Shown: positions 34,323 to 48,300 of the stretch, piece by piece
How positions within the stretch are numbered: position 1 is the stretch's first letter
Layout: each line of letters begins with the position of its first letter
From: Bimuria novae-zelandiae CBS 107.79
Lineage: Eukaryota > Ascomycota > Dothideomycetes > Pleosporales > Didymosphaeriaceae
NCBI GenBank assembly: GCA_010015655.1
Contig: ML976793.1
Location: 58,237 to 122,236, forward strand
Length of the DNA: 64,000 nt
Direction: 5' to 3'
Program-made: the position numbers and the translations under genes
Notes under the pieces: generated by a model
The model's database searches: none
Told to the model about the DNA's origin: nothing
Seen by the model: only the letters and a program-made list of their open reading frames with translations

Positions 34323-34531
34323 TGTCAGATTGGAGGGTAGTTTTTATGAGATGAAGAAGGATGATTGATTAATCGTTATTCTCCTACTGTGGGAGGTAGC
34401 ATCTATATAACCATAAAGACATCCCTTACTTTGTTGTGGAATGTATCTTATGCAAGGGAGGAATGTATCTCATGCAAGGGTACAGGTGCGCCAGCCACCT
34501 TGCAGAATGCAAGGGACCATGTAATCGGACA
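34323..34531 (-). repeat. 3' LTR of Copia-B
   Basis: 209 bp, TGTCAGATTGGAG to CGGACA, matching 39413-39621 with scattered G/A and C/T differences. It contains a short internal duplication, GGAATGTATCT-TATGCAAGGG twice. Confidence 0.9.
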
Positions 34532-34649
34532 CACCCCCTCAGCTTGGGCTTATGCTCAAGCTAGAGACTATCTGTTAATAAGTAGACAGACTTATCTTTT
34601 ATGGTTCAGTTTCAAAAGCCTCTATTCTTTGCTCTAGCTCAAGCAGGTC

Positions 34650-37600
34650 AATTTCTTTATTAGTAATCTTGTCCTTGATCTCTGCAAGTCCTAGTTTATC
34701 TAGAAACTTGCTCTATTTGTTGGCTGGCAGGGCCTTTGTGAGTCTATCTGCAACCATGTCTTCCGAGCGTTAATAGTCTACCTTAATCGTCCCTAGTGCG
34801 ACTTCTTGTCTTAGCTAGTAATTGTGGATATCTACATAACGGAGCTTCGTCTGCAGCTTGGTGATCTCTTTAGTGATAAGTCAGATTGTTTGCTAATTAT
34901 TATAATTAATAGTAATAAGGGAATTGCTAAGGTTAATCTTTAGCTCCTTTAGCAATCGGGATGTGAATAGAGCCTCCTTAGCAACCTGCGAGAGAGCTAG
35001 TAATTTGGCCTCTATGGTTAATGTAGTAACTGTATCTTGCTTGTTTGCTTTCCAGGTAATTAGACCGCTAAATAGCTTAATAATGTATCCTTGCGAGCTC
35101 TTGCGGTCGAGCGTATTATCGGCAAAGGATGCATCGCTTACTACTTCTAAAGTATCTATACCCCTAAACTAAAGACCTAGTGATCTAGTATCAGCAAGGT
35201 AGAGGAGAACTTGGTCGACAGCCGCTTGGTGATTTTTGCTTGGGTTCGACAAGAATCGTGATAGTTAAGAACTTGCAAAGGCGATATCTAGTTACGTAGT
35301 TACCGCAGCGTAGAGGATTAAACCTATCTTTTGCTAATATTGATTAACTTTAGTCTTGCTGGCGAGCCCTAAGCGTGGGAGCAGTTCGACTGCTGCCATC
35401 GGGGTATCGTGGCGAATCTCATGGTGATTAACGAGGCGTGATATTTTATCGATATATGAAGCTTGGGATAGCCAGAGATTTCGATTTAGTCGATCCCTAA
35501 TGACTTCGACTCCCAGAAACCACTGTAGGTCATTACCACTAGTGAGTGTGAATTTGGTTCTTATTACTGCTAGAGTAGTTTTAGCAGCTTGCTTCTGTAA
35601 CTTATTATAAGCAATAATAAGGTTATCCACATAGAAAAAGATGATGATGCCATCCTTAATAAGACAGCATGGCTCGTGGGGCACTGTTTTAAAGCCAATA
35701 TCGCGGAGCGTTAATATGAACTCTCTCTACTAAAGTAGTGGAGATATGCGCAGTCCGTAGAGGGCTTTATGTAGTTAGAGGACTGTGCCTGCTCGAGAGT
35801 AGCCGCGGGGTATTCTTATGTAGATTTCTCTGTCCAGTTTTGCGTGAACGAAAGCGTTGGTAACGTCGTGTTAGATAAGCTCTAGGTCGAATCGAGCTAT
35901 AATTACTATAAGCATGCGAAAGGATTGTCCTGTAAGCGTTACAGCGTAGGTTTCTTACGATGTGAGATGTCTTTATTAGTTACCTCTTATAACTAGTCGT
36001 GTCTTGCACTTCTGTAGCCGATGGTGTTTGTTAAACTTGTAGGTATATACCCACATGCAATTAAGGATCTAATGTCCTACTACTTTTACTAGGGAGGTGG
36101 CTACCTCACTCCAGGACTTCATCTTATAGTAATTCTGGAGATAGGATTTCTTAGCTTCTTTCTATAAGTAATGCAGTGGATAATCCTCGAGTTTGTCTTT
36201 ATAGGTAGGTGGTTCTAGTAGTAAGCTTTAGTAAGGTTTCTTACCAGCAACGATTATGCGCTTTAGCTGTGCCTTATCGAGCGTCTTTTTATTAATAAGA
36301 CCACGGGGTCCTGCTTTTGTACCTGCCATGAAGGCGGCGGCCTAAGGGCTTATCTGTCGTTGCCTAGTCTGCACTATTAGGGATAGTTCAGCTTAATCGC
36401 CTCCTACTATTAGTTATGTAAGGAGTGTTACTAGTGGCGGCGTTAAGGGAGGCGTTAGATATTCGTACCTAACTTTCCTGCCTTGCTTATACTTAGGAGC
36501 TCCTTTAACCTCTTCCTCTAACGCTTTACTAATTGTTTTATCCTTAAAGAAGGACTTGGTGGCTTGCTCTTATTAAGGTAAGGGAGGTAACTCTACTAAT
36601 TACACCTAGGCTGCTATTTCTTCTAATATGCTATATATAAGGTTGTCTATTAGGTCTTTAGTTTGGCCTGAGAATATAGTATCCTCGTTAAAAATCACGT
36701 CGCGAGTACTAATTGTCTTTGCTAGGGAGGGGATCTATATCCTCCAGATATTGGTTGATCTGTAGCTAACTAGATAGCCTATCTAAGCTTTAGGGTCCAG
36801 CCGCTGGAGCTTGCTCTTGCCACGTTTAGTGTTATTAGTTATAGCGAAGGCTTTGCAGCTATAGGCTTTTAAGTAAGTTTAATTTAGCTTCTTTAGTTGG
36901 GTGATAACGCCGTTCTAAAAAGCTACTATCGTAAAGAACACTTCGTATGGTGATCGCTATTAATTAGCGTAGTTTAGGGTTTAATTATAGAGGTAGACTG
37001 CGGCTTAGGTAATCTTAGGCCATATCTACTAGGGTAGGTTAGAGTTAAGTCGTATCGCACGCGCTTTCTCCTTAATTACACCCCTTAAGCGCTTAGCCCC
37101 TCTATTTTATGCTTAAGTATTAGGTGCTAAGGGCTCGATCTTAATCCCCTGCGCTAAGCACCACTTCTTAACGTCTGCCTTAATAGAGAAGATCTTGTTA
37201 TTAGATTTAATTACTTTTACTATAGTATTATATTATACTTTTATAAATAGTATAAAAGTGCTAAGTTGCTTAATAATAGATCGTGCTGGGCAATTATCCT
37301 TAAAGTAGAAGTCCCATGCGAAGCTAGAGAATTAATTAGTAATTAGTATTTAGCTCTTCTCTCTTGTTGAGCTTTCTACTTCGTAGTCGTAAAAATCGAT
37401 TACGACTCGCTCGCCGGGGCCTTTAGTTAGCTCCCTAGCTTGCTGGCGTATTTGCCATTTTAGTTTTGCTTTGCCGCAGGCGTTACACTTAATAGTAGGG
37501 AGGCCTTTAATCCTTACCCCCTTAGATTACTATACGAGGTGTTCGAGAGCCTAAGGGCCTAGATAGCCTAATTATTAGTGCTAGGTTAATGCGTTTGCCT

Positions 37601-39362
37601 TCTGCGGTCTTCGTTTAGTGCGTGTGTTGGTCTTGTGGGTGGCATGTGTAGCTTTAGTAGGAGTGCCTGCGGGCCTTGTCTTGTGTTCTAACACCCACTG
37701 TCTATGCAACTCTTAAAGTTCTGCTAGTATAGTGTTGTCTCTTCTCCTTAGAGTCGTTGGGTCTGCTCTTGTGTCCCACTAAAGGCCTTGCCTCTGGAGT
37801 AATCGGAACGATATAAGGTTGCAGAGCAGATTAGGGCAATAGGCGATATTATTTAGCCATATTATTTGATTGCTACTTGCACTTTGTACGTTGAGATAGA
37901 TGTTCCCGTATCCTTTAATCTATATTTGTGTATTCCTTGCCTATATGAAGTCTCCTGGCGCCGGTAGCCGGTATAAGACAAAGCGATCGATGTTGTTAAA
38001 GATATAATAGGTTGTGCCTGAATTAAGTATGGCTGAGCATCGTAGTGGGTACGTGTTTAGGTTGGTGTAGATAGAGGCGGCGTTAAAGCTTGCTAGGATT
38101 TTAGTAATCTTACGTCCATCTAGTTACTTATTATTAGCCTTAGTAATTCGAGTTGGAGTGGGAGTATGCGATAATTTAATTCTAGGTGTTTAAGACCTTA
38201 GTCTTTTTACTATTCTTAACTTCTCTTAGAAGTTGGTATCATGTTCTAGCCTAAGCTTAACTAGCTTTACTATAAGAAGGTTTGCTCTGAACTAGTCTAG
38301 CTGCTTGTCTAGAAAGGCATAGAAATAGTCTTGAAGACTATAGCGTAGGTCACAAGCAGGGCAATAATTGCCACTAACTACTATTAGCTTAAGGCTCTAA
38401 GGCGATTGCTTAGATTTGGTACGTTAACTATTGTTTTGTTGTTTATAATTCTAAGATCTTCCCCGACTTTTAGATAATGCTGCTTTATCCACAAGAGAGG
38501 CGTCCCTGTCTGTGGCCTAAACGGATTTACCGTTAGCGAGAGATAAACCTGCAATAGCAAAAGCGCCCTTTTATTTGCCCTTGATCGGGTGCTGCAGGAT
38601 TATGTAGTCTCGAAAGAGTTTTATTATGTGCTTCCGTGAGACAGCTGCATCCTTGCTTCCATATTGCTAGAAGGTCGTTACCTACATGGGTGCGACATGG
38701 ATAACTACCTTTATAAAGTCTTCTTTAACTAAGTCTAGCCTTTAAAGTTCTATAACGCGATTAGTCTCTGCTTCTATAGCTACGTAATTATACTTAGATA
38801 GCCATGTAGCCTATAATCTAGCTATTCTTATTAGTTTAAGAGCTTCTTGGTATCTTGCCCTTGCTCGTCGATGTTCGTCTTAATGGTCAACCCTAACTGT
38901 AATTGTGAGGTTATTAATCTATTGCTTTATTGTTTCTCTAGGAATGTAGTAGTTGTTCTGCAAATGCGCGGAGATCGTTAATTAGAGAAAGGTAACCACC
39001 TTATTAAGGTCTGCCTTTTCTTCTTGATAGGCTCGATCCATGATCTTGTAGATCTCGAGCCGTTCTTTATAATAGTCGCTATTATCTCTGTATGCTTTCG
39101 CGCCTGCCGTTAATAGATGGGATGGCAATATTGGCACGTTATTTGGGTTCGCAGTCATGTAGGCGGCGCTTGGTTGGTAGTTACTTATTAGCGGAGGCAC
39201 TGGCATCGCGGGTTTCTGCTTTGGTTCATCTGTCAGCGCTGGGTCGATAATACTCCAGACCTTCAGGAATTGGCATCTTGTTTTAAGCTGTTTAAGCCAT
39301 AGCGTGTAATTCGTGTAGTCGGTCAGGATCACTGTAGGATCTCTAAGAGTCGATAGGGCCAT
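34650..39362 (-). pseudogene. Copia-B gag-pol polyprotein, RIP-broken
   Basis: Gag opens with MALSTLRDPTVILTDYTNY and stays open for 126 residues (39362-38985). Further along the minus strand the reverse transcriptase block 35684-35334 includes IIFFYVDNLIIAYNK, where the conserved YVDD reads YVDN, and FTLTSGNDLQWFLGVEVIRD. Stops separate the blocks. The order gag, integrase, reverse transcriptase and RNase H is that of Ty1/Copia. It cannot make a functional polymerase. Confidence 0.8.
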
Positions 39363-39412
39363 TGCGATTGGCTTAATAAGGTAGTATTAGTTAAGGCAGT
39401 AAGACTCTTAAT

Positions 39413-39621
39413 TGTCAGATTAGAGGGTAGTTTTTATAAGATAAAGAAGGATAATTGATTAATCGTTGTTCTCCTACTGTAGGAGGTAGTATCTATATAA
39501 CTATAAAGACATCCCTTGCTTTGTTGTGGAATGTATCTCATGCAAGGGAGGAATGTATCTCATGCAAGGGTACAGGTGCGCCAGCCACCTTGCAGAATGC
39601 AAGGGACCATGTAATCGGACA
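39413..39621 (-). repeat. 5' LTR of Copia-B
   Basis: 209 bp, direct copy of 34323-34531; the gag ATG at 39362 lies 50 bp inside it on the minus strand, which makes this the 5' LTR. Differences from the other LTR are nearly all transitions of the RIP kind. Confidence 0.9.
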
Positions 39622-40193
39622 ATTATAGGTATTACACGATAGTATATTATACTCTTCTATCTTTAGGTGCAGCAGATCGAAGTACGCCTTATACTTAGTT
39701 TTAAAGTTAGCTTTATAATAGTTAGAGTCTATTCCTTTAGTCTATTTATAGATAAGATCTTTACCGTTTCGGTGCAAGAAGTGCGTTACCTAGGCCTAAC
39801 TTATAAACTTTTTAGTAATTAAGGACGTGTAATTTTGTATTATCTCTTTTATTAGAGGTAGCCCTTTTAGGGATAGATTTTTAATATACTGTATAAGCTT
39901 AGCTTCTTAATATAAATTAAGTTTCTTCTAGGAGGTGTTTTTGGCTTCCTATAAGACTTAATAGCCTTAGTGTCTTTAGGCTAACGTAGATCTTAATATA
40001 CTATACTACTTAGTAATTACCCTATACAAAGGTCGTTTTCCTAGTTTAGCGTATTTAATTGCTCTAAGTGCGGCCTCTATAGCTACTGTGATTGTTGAGA
40101 TGCAACGCGTCAAAGTTGGTGTCTTGTTTAGTGTTCTAGGGTTGGTGGGGCGGCACGCGAACCGGGGCGGCACGCGCGTTAGCACAGTAATTA

Positions 40194-42320
40194 CCCTACC
40201 AAGACAGTTAGTGCGCCGCGACACTAACGCGCCACCCTAACACCAGCACCGCAGCTAGCAACATAAGGCTATAGAGTTTTACACAAAAGCTTTTATCGCG
40301 AAATTTTCTAGAGTTAAGATTTTATAGAGCTATAGAAGATTACTAGCTAGTTAAATTATAGATATTTACTTAGTGTTCGAATTATTTAGCCACTGCGCGA
40401 TGCTAGCGCTAATAGCGTAAATATTACTATATTAACGCGTATAGATGCTGGCGTAGGCTTCTTCCTCTTTATAATTATATAAGTAGCTTTTAAAGTATTC
40501 TAGCTTCCCTTTTTAGTAATTTTAAGACGTTTTTAAAATTGTTATTAAGCCTTGCGAGCCTGTTAACAGAGGTATTACTTAGTAGCTTAATTAGCTTTCT
40601 CCTTAGCGCGCGTATTTCTAGCTACTACACGCGTAATACGCTTCTTTTATAGTAGATAAGCTTTACGCTACCTATTTGCTATCTGGATCTCTCTCTGCTC
40701 ACTTTTCTAGAGTTGTAGTTATTGCTTTTTAGCCTTTTGTTGGCTGAGAGAATCGCGCGCCCTCTATACGTGGGCAGGTGACTAGAAAATAGATCTTCTA
40801 TACTACTTATCTAGCTGCTTAAAAGGTAGAGTCCTGCCCTTTATTTAACGCTGTTTCTAGTTTGTGAGGGCTTCTCGTAGCCCCTAATTCTTATGCTCTA
40901 GGAGCTGCTTTTATATAGAAATTAAGTATATAGTGCGACTTAGCTTCTCGGCCTTATCACCTCCCCCTGTATTAACAATAACCTTTAAAAGCTAATTAAT
41001 TTTGCGCTAATTAGACGGACTAAGTACTAAAGTAGAGCTTTCGCGCGATCTTTATTTTAGAGACTTATCTCTATTAAATTAACTAAGGATTAGTGTAGGA
41101 TCTGGCGGCAAGATACCTATATACTTAAAAGCTTTAGTAATTAATTATAGCGTAACTAATGTTGTTTAGGCCCTTTAGAATAGTATAAAGAAGTCTCTTT
41201 TAGCGATTATTAATAGCCCTTAACTCCTATACAGGTATGCGGAGAGCTCGTCGGAGTAGGCGGTAGAAAGAGACTTAAATATATAGACGTCTAGAGGCTA
41301 TAGCGTATGAGTGGCGTAAGGGAGAAATATCGTAAGGAGGATCTTTTTTTAATCACAGTAGTCGATAAAATCCATAGTAACGTAAGATCTATGCCTATTA
41401 AGGACTAGGAGTCGCTACTACTGTTAAGCCTTCTCTTTAGTATAGCGATTAAACACTTATTTTAGCTATTAAAGCCCTATCTCGTTATTTAACTATCCAG
41501 AGGTTAATAAGGTAATAAAGACTCTATAAGAATTAACGTTAATTTCCTTAACCTAGCTTAATTATAGAGTCTCAGCGTTAGATCGATAGATTAGTAATAG
41601 ATTAACAGTAGATCCATCGGCGCATATACATGCGATAAGCGAGATCCACTCACAACTACCATCCTAGATAGATTGCCACACTTGGCGACTCTCATATATA
41701 GGCCTGTCGAAGATCCTTTTTAACCTGCCGGTGATGCCAAGTAGGAAGCCTTTTTCGTCTATATTATAGGTATACTAAGGCTCTATGCTATACTTTATAA
41801 TTTTCTTATATAGAAGCTTAAAGTAGAGCCTATATCTTGCGCTTAAATTAGCGTTATAGTAATTACTATCTAGCCTAGTCGTCTATCGCGAGATTAGGGA
41901 GTTAGGGTAGCGCTTAATAAAGTAATTAACCTATTATATAGAGACATTCTTTTTAGTAATAATTAATATAAAGTTTTAGATTATCTAACGCGTAGGGGGT
42001 AGACCTTTCTAAGTAAGACGCTATATATACTATAGGAGCTTAGATTATTATTATTAGTTAAGATTTTAATAAGTCTATAGTAGCTATGTACGCGCCTGCA
42101 TGGCGCGTCTATGCCAGCGCGTTAATATTAACTACACAACACCAAATTCTTCTGCAATTTTTCTATATAAGAAAGTTTCTCCAGGTTCTCGTGAGTCGAT
42201 AGCGATGATTGCAGCCTCAATCGGATCCATATTGGTGGAGATGCGGCGCGTCAAAGTTGAGGTGCTACATCTGTTAGGGTGGCGCGTTAGTGTCGCGGCG
42301 CACTGACTGTCTCGGCAGGG
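40194..42320 (-). mobile_element. Pogo-C: pogo-like element between Pogo-B and Pogo-A
   Basis: 2127 bp bounded by inverted repeats CCCTACCAAGACAGTTAGTG (40194) and CCCTGCCGAGACAGTCAGTG read inward from 42320, flanked by TA at 40192-40193 and 42321-42322. The minus strand opens a transposase near 42234 (MDPIEAAIIAIDSREPGETF, LYRKIAEEFGVV), the HTH_psq-like start of pogo transposases; the rest is RIP-broken. A second copy begins at 62355 and a third at 15305. Confidence 0.85.
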
Positions 42321-43553
42321 TACTGTGCTGACGCGCGTGCCGCCCCGGTTCGCGTGCCGCCCCACCAACCCCAGAACACCAGACAAGACACCAACTTTGA
42401 CGCGTTGCATCTTAACAATCACAGTAGCTATGGAGGCCGCACTTAGAGCAATTAAATACGCTAAACTAAGAGAATAACTTTTATACAGGGCAATTGCTAA
42501 GTAGTATAGTGTATTAAGATCTACGTTAGCCTAAAGACACTAAGGCTGTTAAGCCTTACAGGAAGCTAAAAACACCTCCTAAAAGAAACTTAATCTATAT
42601 TAAGAAGCTAAGCTTATACAGTATATTAAAGATCTATCCCTAAAAGGGCTACCTCTAATAAGAGAGATGATATAAAATTACGCGTCCTTAATTACTAAAA
42701 AGTTTATAAGTTAGGCCTAGGTAACGCGCTTTTTGCACTAAAACGGTGAAGATCTTATCTATAAATAGACTAAAGGAATAGACTCTAACCGCTATAAAGC
42801 TAACTCTAAAACTAAGTACGAGGCGTACTTCGATCTGCTACACCTAAAGATGGAAGAGTACAATATACTATCGTGTAATACCTATAATATAGACGAAAAG
42901 GGCTTCTTAATTAGCGTTATAAGACGCTCTAAACGCGTCTTTAGTTAAGTAGCTTAAGAAAGAGGAGAGATAAAAGATTTACTATAAAATAGCTTACGTA
43001 AGTAATTAACTATATTAGTAGCTATTTACGCTAATAGAAGCGCTTTCCTACTTACTCTTCTCTTCTTAGGAGTATCTAGGTCACTGTAGTTAACTTAGGT
43101 AGCTAGTATTAAAGCTAGCAAGCACGACGTCTTTATTAGCTTAACTTTATTAGGCTAGATAAATAATAACACTAGTTTAGCGTAGTTAGAGCAGGTTTTT
43201 AACTACTACATAAAGTAGAAAGCGCGCTAAGAGAGAGACTAGCGTCTCCTTATACATAATAGCTATAATAGTCACCTAACGATAGAGTTTCTCGAGTACT
43301 ATAACTCTTACTATATACTACTAGCTATGTTTCCTCCCTACTCTACCTATACGCTTTAGCTACTTAACGTTATTTACTTTAAACCTCTCTCTAGCTCCTA
43401 CACTAAGGTCCTTACTAATTACCTTTAAAAGAGCTAAGGGATAGTGCCTATTATAAAGAAGGACTTCTTCTTACTATTTTAGAGTGCCTAAATATCCTCT
43501 TTTAAGATAGAGATTATCCTAAAGTTCTTTAAAGCTACTAGTATATAGCCTAA

Positions 43554-43726
43554 TGTAAAAAGCGCCCTGACTACGGGCGACTCAGTCTATCCATAGTACT
43601 AAGGCGATCCCTTAGAGAGGGAAGAGAAGGGCTGCGGCGAGGGAAGTAGATAGGCGAAAGGCCCGAATAGCGCCGGTCTAGAGCGGACTAGGGCCGTCGA
43701 GGGCCCTCGACCTACGACTCGTAATA
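43554..43726 (-). repeat. 3' LTR of the Gypsy element
   Basis: 173 bp, TGTAAAAAGCGCCC to GTAATA, direct copy of 50488-50661. The inner end reads GTAATA where the other copy reads GTGACA, both RIP-type transitions. Confidence 0.9.
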
Positions 43727-45369
43727 AAGGCTCTTTTCTTTAAGGGTCTTAATCGCGAGAATAAGCACGTAATAACTAGCCTAATCAGGCCTCGCGTATT
43801 ACGTAAGCTCATCCCGGAGGCTCCCTAACCCGTAAGTACGACCTGGCTAATCTATGGCAGTCTAGGGTGCCTAACCCCAGATGCCCCCCATTTCGGTACC
43901 CAGCCGCTCTAAATTTAGGGGTCATGAAGGTAGACTAACCTGGTGTAGGCTTACTAAGTCGTCCCCGTACTTATTACTTCTCTATCGCCCTCTTTAGCAA
44001 CCTTTAGACTTTATCTAGATATACCTACGCTATTTAGCACTATAAGTACCGCGAATACTATCCTTAAGGCCCTAGTTAATAAGGCGCGTGCGAGCGCGAT
44101 TAGTACTATTAACCTATACTATACCTGCCTTCCTATTATCCTAGATAGCCTTAAGTAGTTTAATTATAAGAAGATAAAGCTCTACTAGTTTTAGGTTAAG
44201 AAGATACGTCGTGTCTAGTCTAGGGTAGTGTATATTAATCTTGGCCTAATAGATTTAGAGGACTATAATTTAATCTACCGCTGCAATACCTGCTACAGTA
44301 GTAGTAGGGATTATTAGCAGGTAAGTTAGCGCTTTAAGGGTTATATAGGGGTTTCGAGGCTGATTAGTAGCAGATACCTAAAGATAACTTAGAGAATGTA
44401 TTAAGTGTCCTAATTACCCTTATGCCGCGCTTAAGCCAAATTAATACGTACACATGCGACAAGATTAACCTCTCTAAATTAAATAAGACATTAGTAAAGG
44501 CCACCGCGTAGGTACTAGAGACAGAATAGAGCAATATTATTATATAAGTATTATCTAGTGTAGTTAAGGGTTATCTAGACTAAGTTACATAGGGCCACCG
44601 GATCCAAATTCTGCAGAAACCTGTTAACCCCCTACTACTTAGGTTATAACACCTGGCCTCCTGAGGAGATTATTCTGGTGGTAGGCCTCTCTGTTAAGGA
44701 GAAGCGGAAGAGGAAAGCTTCTGCTATAGAGGGGGGTGGTCTAACCTCCCTAGTTACTACTAGTACTCTTACCCCTAGGCGCAAGAAGGTTGCTCCTAAG
44801 TTAGTAAGGGTCCTTAACCTTAATCCTGGGTTATTAATACTAATTTAGGGTAGTTAGCGTTTAAGGCTAGTATCCTAGCCACGCTAGACTTCCTCGCGAA
44901 GGAAGTAAAAAAGAAGATTAAAAGTAAAGGTAGTTAAGAGACTTTCTAGTAAGCCTATAAGTCTAAGCGCCTGACTAATTAAGAGGGTTATTTAGTATAA
45001 TCTAGGGATTCCTGCCCCTATTAACAGTGTCTAGATTTTATTCACGTTCTATACCCTTAGGCAGTTTTAGTTAGGTTTCGGTTGGCTATAATCGCGTTAG
45101 GTACGGTCCGAATAGGCTTGTAAGCCTCTATTAGGCCCCGAGAGGCGTAAATAGGCCTAGATAGCTCGTTCTAGTCTTTAGTCTATTTAAGAATCCTCTG
45201 TCTTGTTTATTCTAGTATTTCGCAGCCTATAAAGTGTACTCTCTAGGGTAATCTATTACTAATTACTATCGAGTGCTGTCTTCCTCCTTCTCTAGGGGGG
45301 CAACCCCGCCTCTTGGGCTCCTGTCTAGGGCGACCTTTAGTCTCCTTATTTAAGCCTTTTAGGAACTAC

Positions 45370-48300
45370 TTCATCGCCCCTTTAGAGATCTCCTCTATAG
45401 ATAACTACTAGTTCTTATTGCTATCGTATCCTTTCTACTTAACTTTATACAGCCATTCTCCGTCCTAGAGTACCCTAGATCTGATTCCTTTAATTAGGTA
45501 TATATCCTCCCCTACTTATAGTATAATAATCTTAGGCGGGCTTTGCTCCTGTTATAGCAGTCCTTCTAAGGCTGCCTGGTTTAGGAGAGACATATAGAAC
45601 ACTAGGTAAATATTAAAGTCCTTTAGTAGCTCTAGCTTATATGCCTGTTAACCAATCTACTGTTTTACCCTATAGAGACCCTAGAACTTATAGTTAAGTT
45701 TCTTCTTAGGCCTAGTTAACCGTATGTTGCGGGCGTCGAGGTATACCATGTCCCCTACTATAAAGGTTTGGGCCTTATACTTCCTGTTATACCACGTTGC
45801 CTAGTACGCCTGTGCCCTAAGGATCGCTTAGGTTATCTAGGCCCTAGTCTAGGCTAGAACTGCCGCTCTGGCCCTTGCTGTAGGTACCGACCCGCGTAGC
45901 TATACTTCTTGGGGCAGGCCTACTATTAGTAGATTTAGGCTATACACTACAACAAATAGCGACACTCCTATAGAGCTATAAATGCTATTGTTGTACGAAT
46001 ATTCTACTTCGGATAAAAGGTCCGCCTAATTAGATTATTCGTAGTTATAAAATACTTAAAGGTACTATTTAAGCGTTTAGTTCTATTGTTTTGTCTGTCC
46101 GTCTATCTGCGGGTGGAAGGCAGTAGAGAGAAGTTACTTAGTTTTTAAATATTAAGTAAAGGTGCTCTAATAAGCTAATATAAATAGGCTACTTCTATCT
46201 ATAACTATTAACTTTAGAGGGCCGTGTAGGCGCAGAACCTCTCTCTTAAAGACCTTAGCTAGCTTTACTGCCTTTAGGTCCTTTCGCGTAGGGATGTAGT
46301 GTGCTATCTTAGAAAACTAGTTAATAACTACTAAGATACTGTTATAATAATAGGCTCTAGATTTACTCTTAGGTAGATCTATTACTATATCTATAGTAAT
46401 GTCCTCCTAGATGCCCCTTAAGACTAGTAGGCTGTTAAGTTGGCTATACGTCGCGTGTTAGACAGGTTTCGCCCTAGAGCACGCTTAACAGGTCCAGACG
46501 TAGTCCTTTATATATTATTAAACACTAGGCTACTAGAACTCTTGTAGTACTAGCTCTAAGGTCCTAGCAAAGCTAAAATGGCCCGCGAGGGAGTTATCGT
46601 GGCATTATTAAAGGACGTGTACCCTCGCTAGAGGTGGCACGTATAGCCTATTCTTATACTATAATAGGTTGGCCGGTCCAATTATCTAGCGCTTTAGCCA
46701 TTCCGGCTTTGCTATCTCTGGCCCTTGGAGGTACTAGAGGATTCGTTCTGCAGTTTCGTCCCCCTAGCTATTTCTTTATAATAGCTCTACTATAAGGTAA
46801 GCGCTTACTAAATTGTTTACCGCTGCCTCCTTAGTTACTAACGTTCCAGGTCTAGCGACCCTTGTCGCTACTACTAGTCTAGGGCTTCCTGCCTGCTTTA
46901 GTAGCTATAGGCTACCTGCCACGCTTACTTTGTCTAAAGCGTTGCCTTTTAACTGTAACTTGTGCTATAGGGCCTTAAGAAGTCTCTACTAGGAACTGCC
47001 TGTCCCGCCTAAGCTTGTTTCCTCCTCTAACTTGTAGTTAGGTCTCTGTAACAGTCTATTAGCGGGATTTGTCCTTCTTAGATAGTGTTTAATTTTAAAA
47101 TTAAATGTTGCGAGCTATTCGGCCTATCTTACCTACTATCTAGTTAGGACTTTTATAGATATAAACCCTTACAGGTTAGCATAATTAGTTAGAAGCTTAA
47201 CCTTTTCGCTAACACCCTTTAGGTAGTATTACTAATACTTAAAAGCTTTAATAATTACTAGCAACTTGCTATTATGCGTGTTATAGTTTTATTCTGCCTA
47301 GTTTATCTTGCGCGAATAAAAAGCAACTAGGTACTATTATAGCTTCTTATATTTGTCTAGTTATGGTTGGCTTAAGATACCTAAGATTGCGAAACCTAAA
47401 GCGTTAGTTTCTACTTTTAAGGGTCTTCTAGAGTTAAAGTGGGCTAGCAAGGGCCCTCGCATAAAGCTCTCTTTTAGCTAGTAAAAGGAGGCCTTAGCCT
47501 GCTTTAGTAGGCTTATTATAACTAATTCCTCGAGTCTCTATTACTATCTGCCCTTAGTAGCTCCCTCTAGCCTTCTTGTTAGGGCGTGAAGGGGTGCCGC
47601 CACTTAAGAGAATCCTTCTATAAACCTTTAATAGTAGTTAGTAAAGCTAAGGAAGATCCTAACTACTTAGACTAAGTTTAGTTTAGGCTAATCTTTTATA
47701 GAGGCGACGCGGTCCTCCTCTATCTCTACGCTGTCTAGGGATACTATAAAGCCTAGGTATCCCACCTTGCGTGTGTAGAATTCGTATTTAGATAGTTTAG
47801 CGTATAGCCAGCGTTTAATAAGGCGTTCTAGCACTGTCTAAACATGCTGGATGTGTTCCTCCTTCGTCTTAGAGTAGATAAGGATATTGTTGAGGTACAC
47901 AATATAGTAGATGTCGAGAAGGTTTAATAGTATATTATTAATATAGCTTTAGAAGGTCGCAGGCGCGTTTATTAAGCTAAAAGGTATTACTATATATTCG
48001 TACTATCTATACCTTATTTAGAAGGCCGTCTTCTATTTATCTCCTGCCCTAATTCGGACGCGGTGGTAGGCGTCCCTTAGGTTTAGTTTAGTGTAGATCT
48101 AGGCATCCCCTAGTTAGTTAAGGGATTCCTATATTAAGGGAAGTAGGTATTAGTTCTTTATTATAACTATATTTAGTCCCCTGTAGTTAACGCAGAGGCA
48201 GAGGCCTCTATCCTTTTTCTTTATAAAAAGGATTAGTGCCCTGGCGCTCGATCGCGATAGTTAAATAAAGCCCTATTTAAGGTTCTTTTAGATATAGTCA

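Larger units (their letters stand above)
34323..39621 (-). mobile_element. Copia-B: Ty1/Copia retrotransposon with both LTRs, nested in Pogo-B
   Basis: 5299 bp with two 209-bp direct LTRs and a 5-bp target duplication ATTAT (34318-34322 and 39622-39626). Coding is on the minus strand: gag starts at 39362, reverse transcriptase lies at 35684-35334. RIP-type changes are present but milder than in Copia-A, so it is younger. Confidence 0.9.
32764..40187 (-). mobile_element. Pogo-B: pogo-like element carrying an inserted Copia element
   Basis: Inverted repeats CTGTGCTGACGCGCGTGCCG (32764) and its complement ending at 40187, flanked by TA at 32762-32763 and 40188-40189. The minus strand encodes a RIP-broken transposase: N-terminus near 40100 (AIEAALRAIKYAKLGKRPLYR), DDE region ending left of Copia-B, Lys/Glu-rich C-terminus near 33300-33100. 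It is an inverted homologue of Pogo-A; 32764-33094 and 51225-51555 are practically identical in reverse complement. Copia-B (34323-39621) splits it. Confidence 0.85.
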
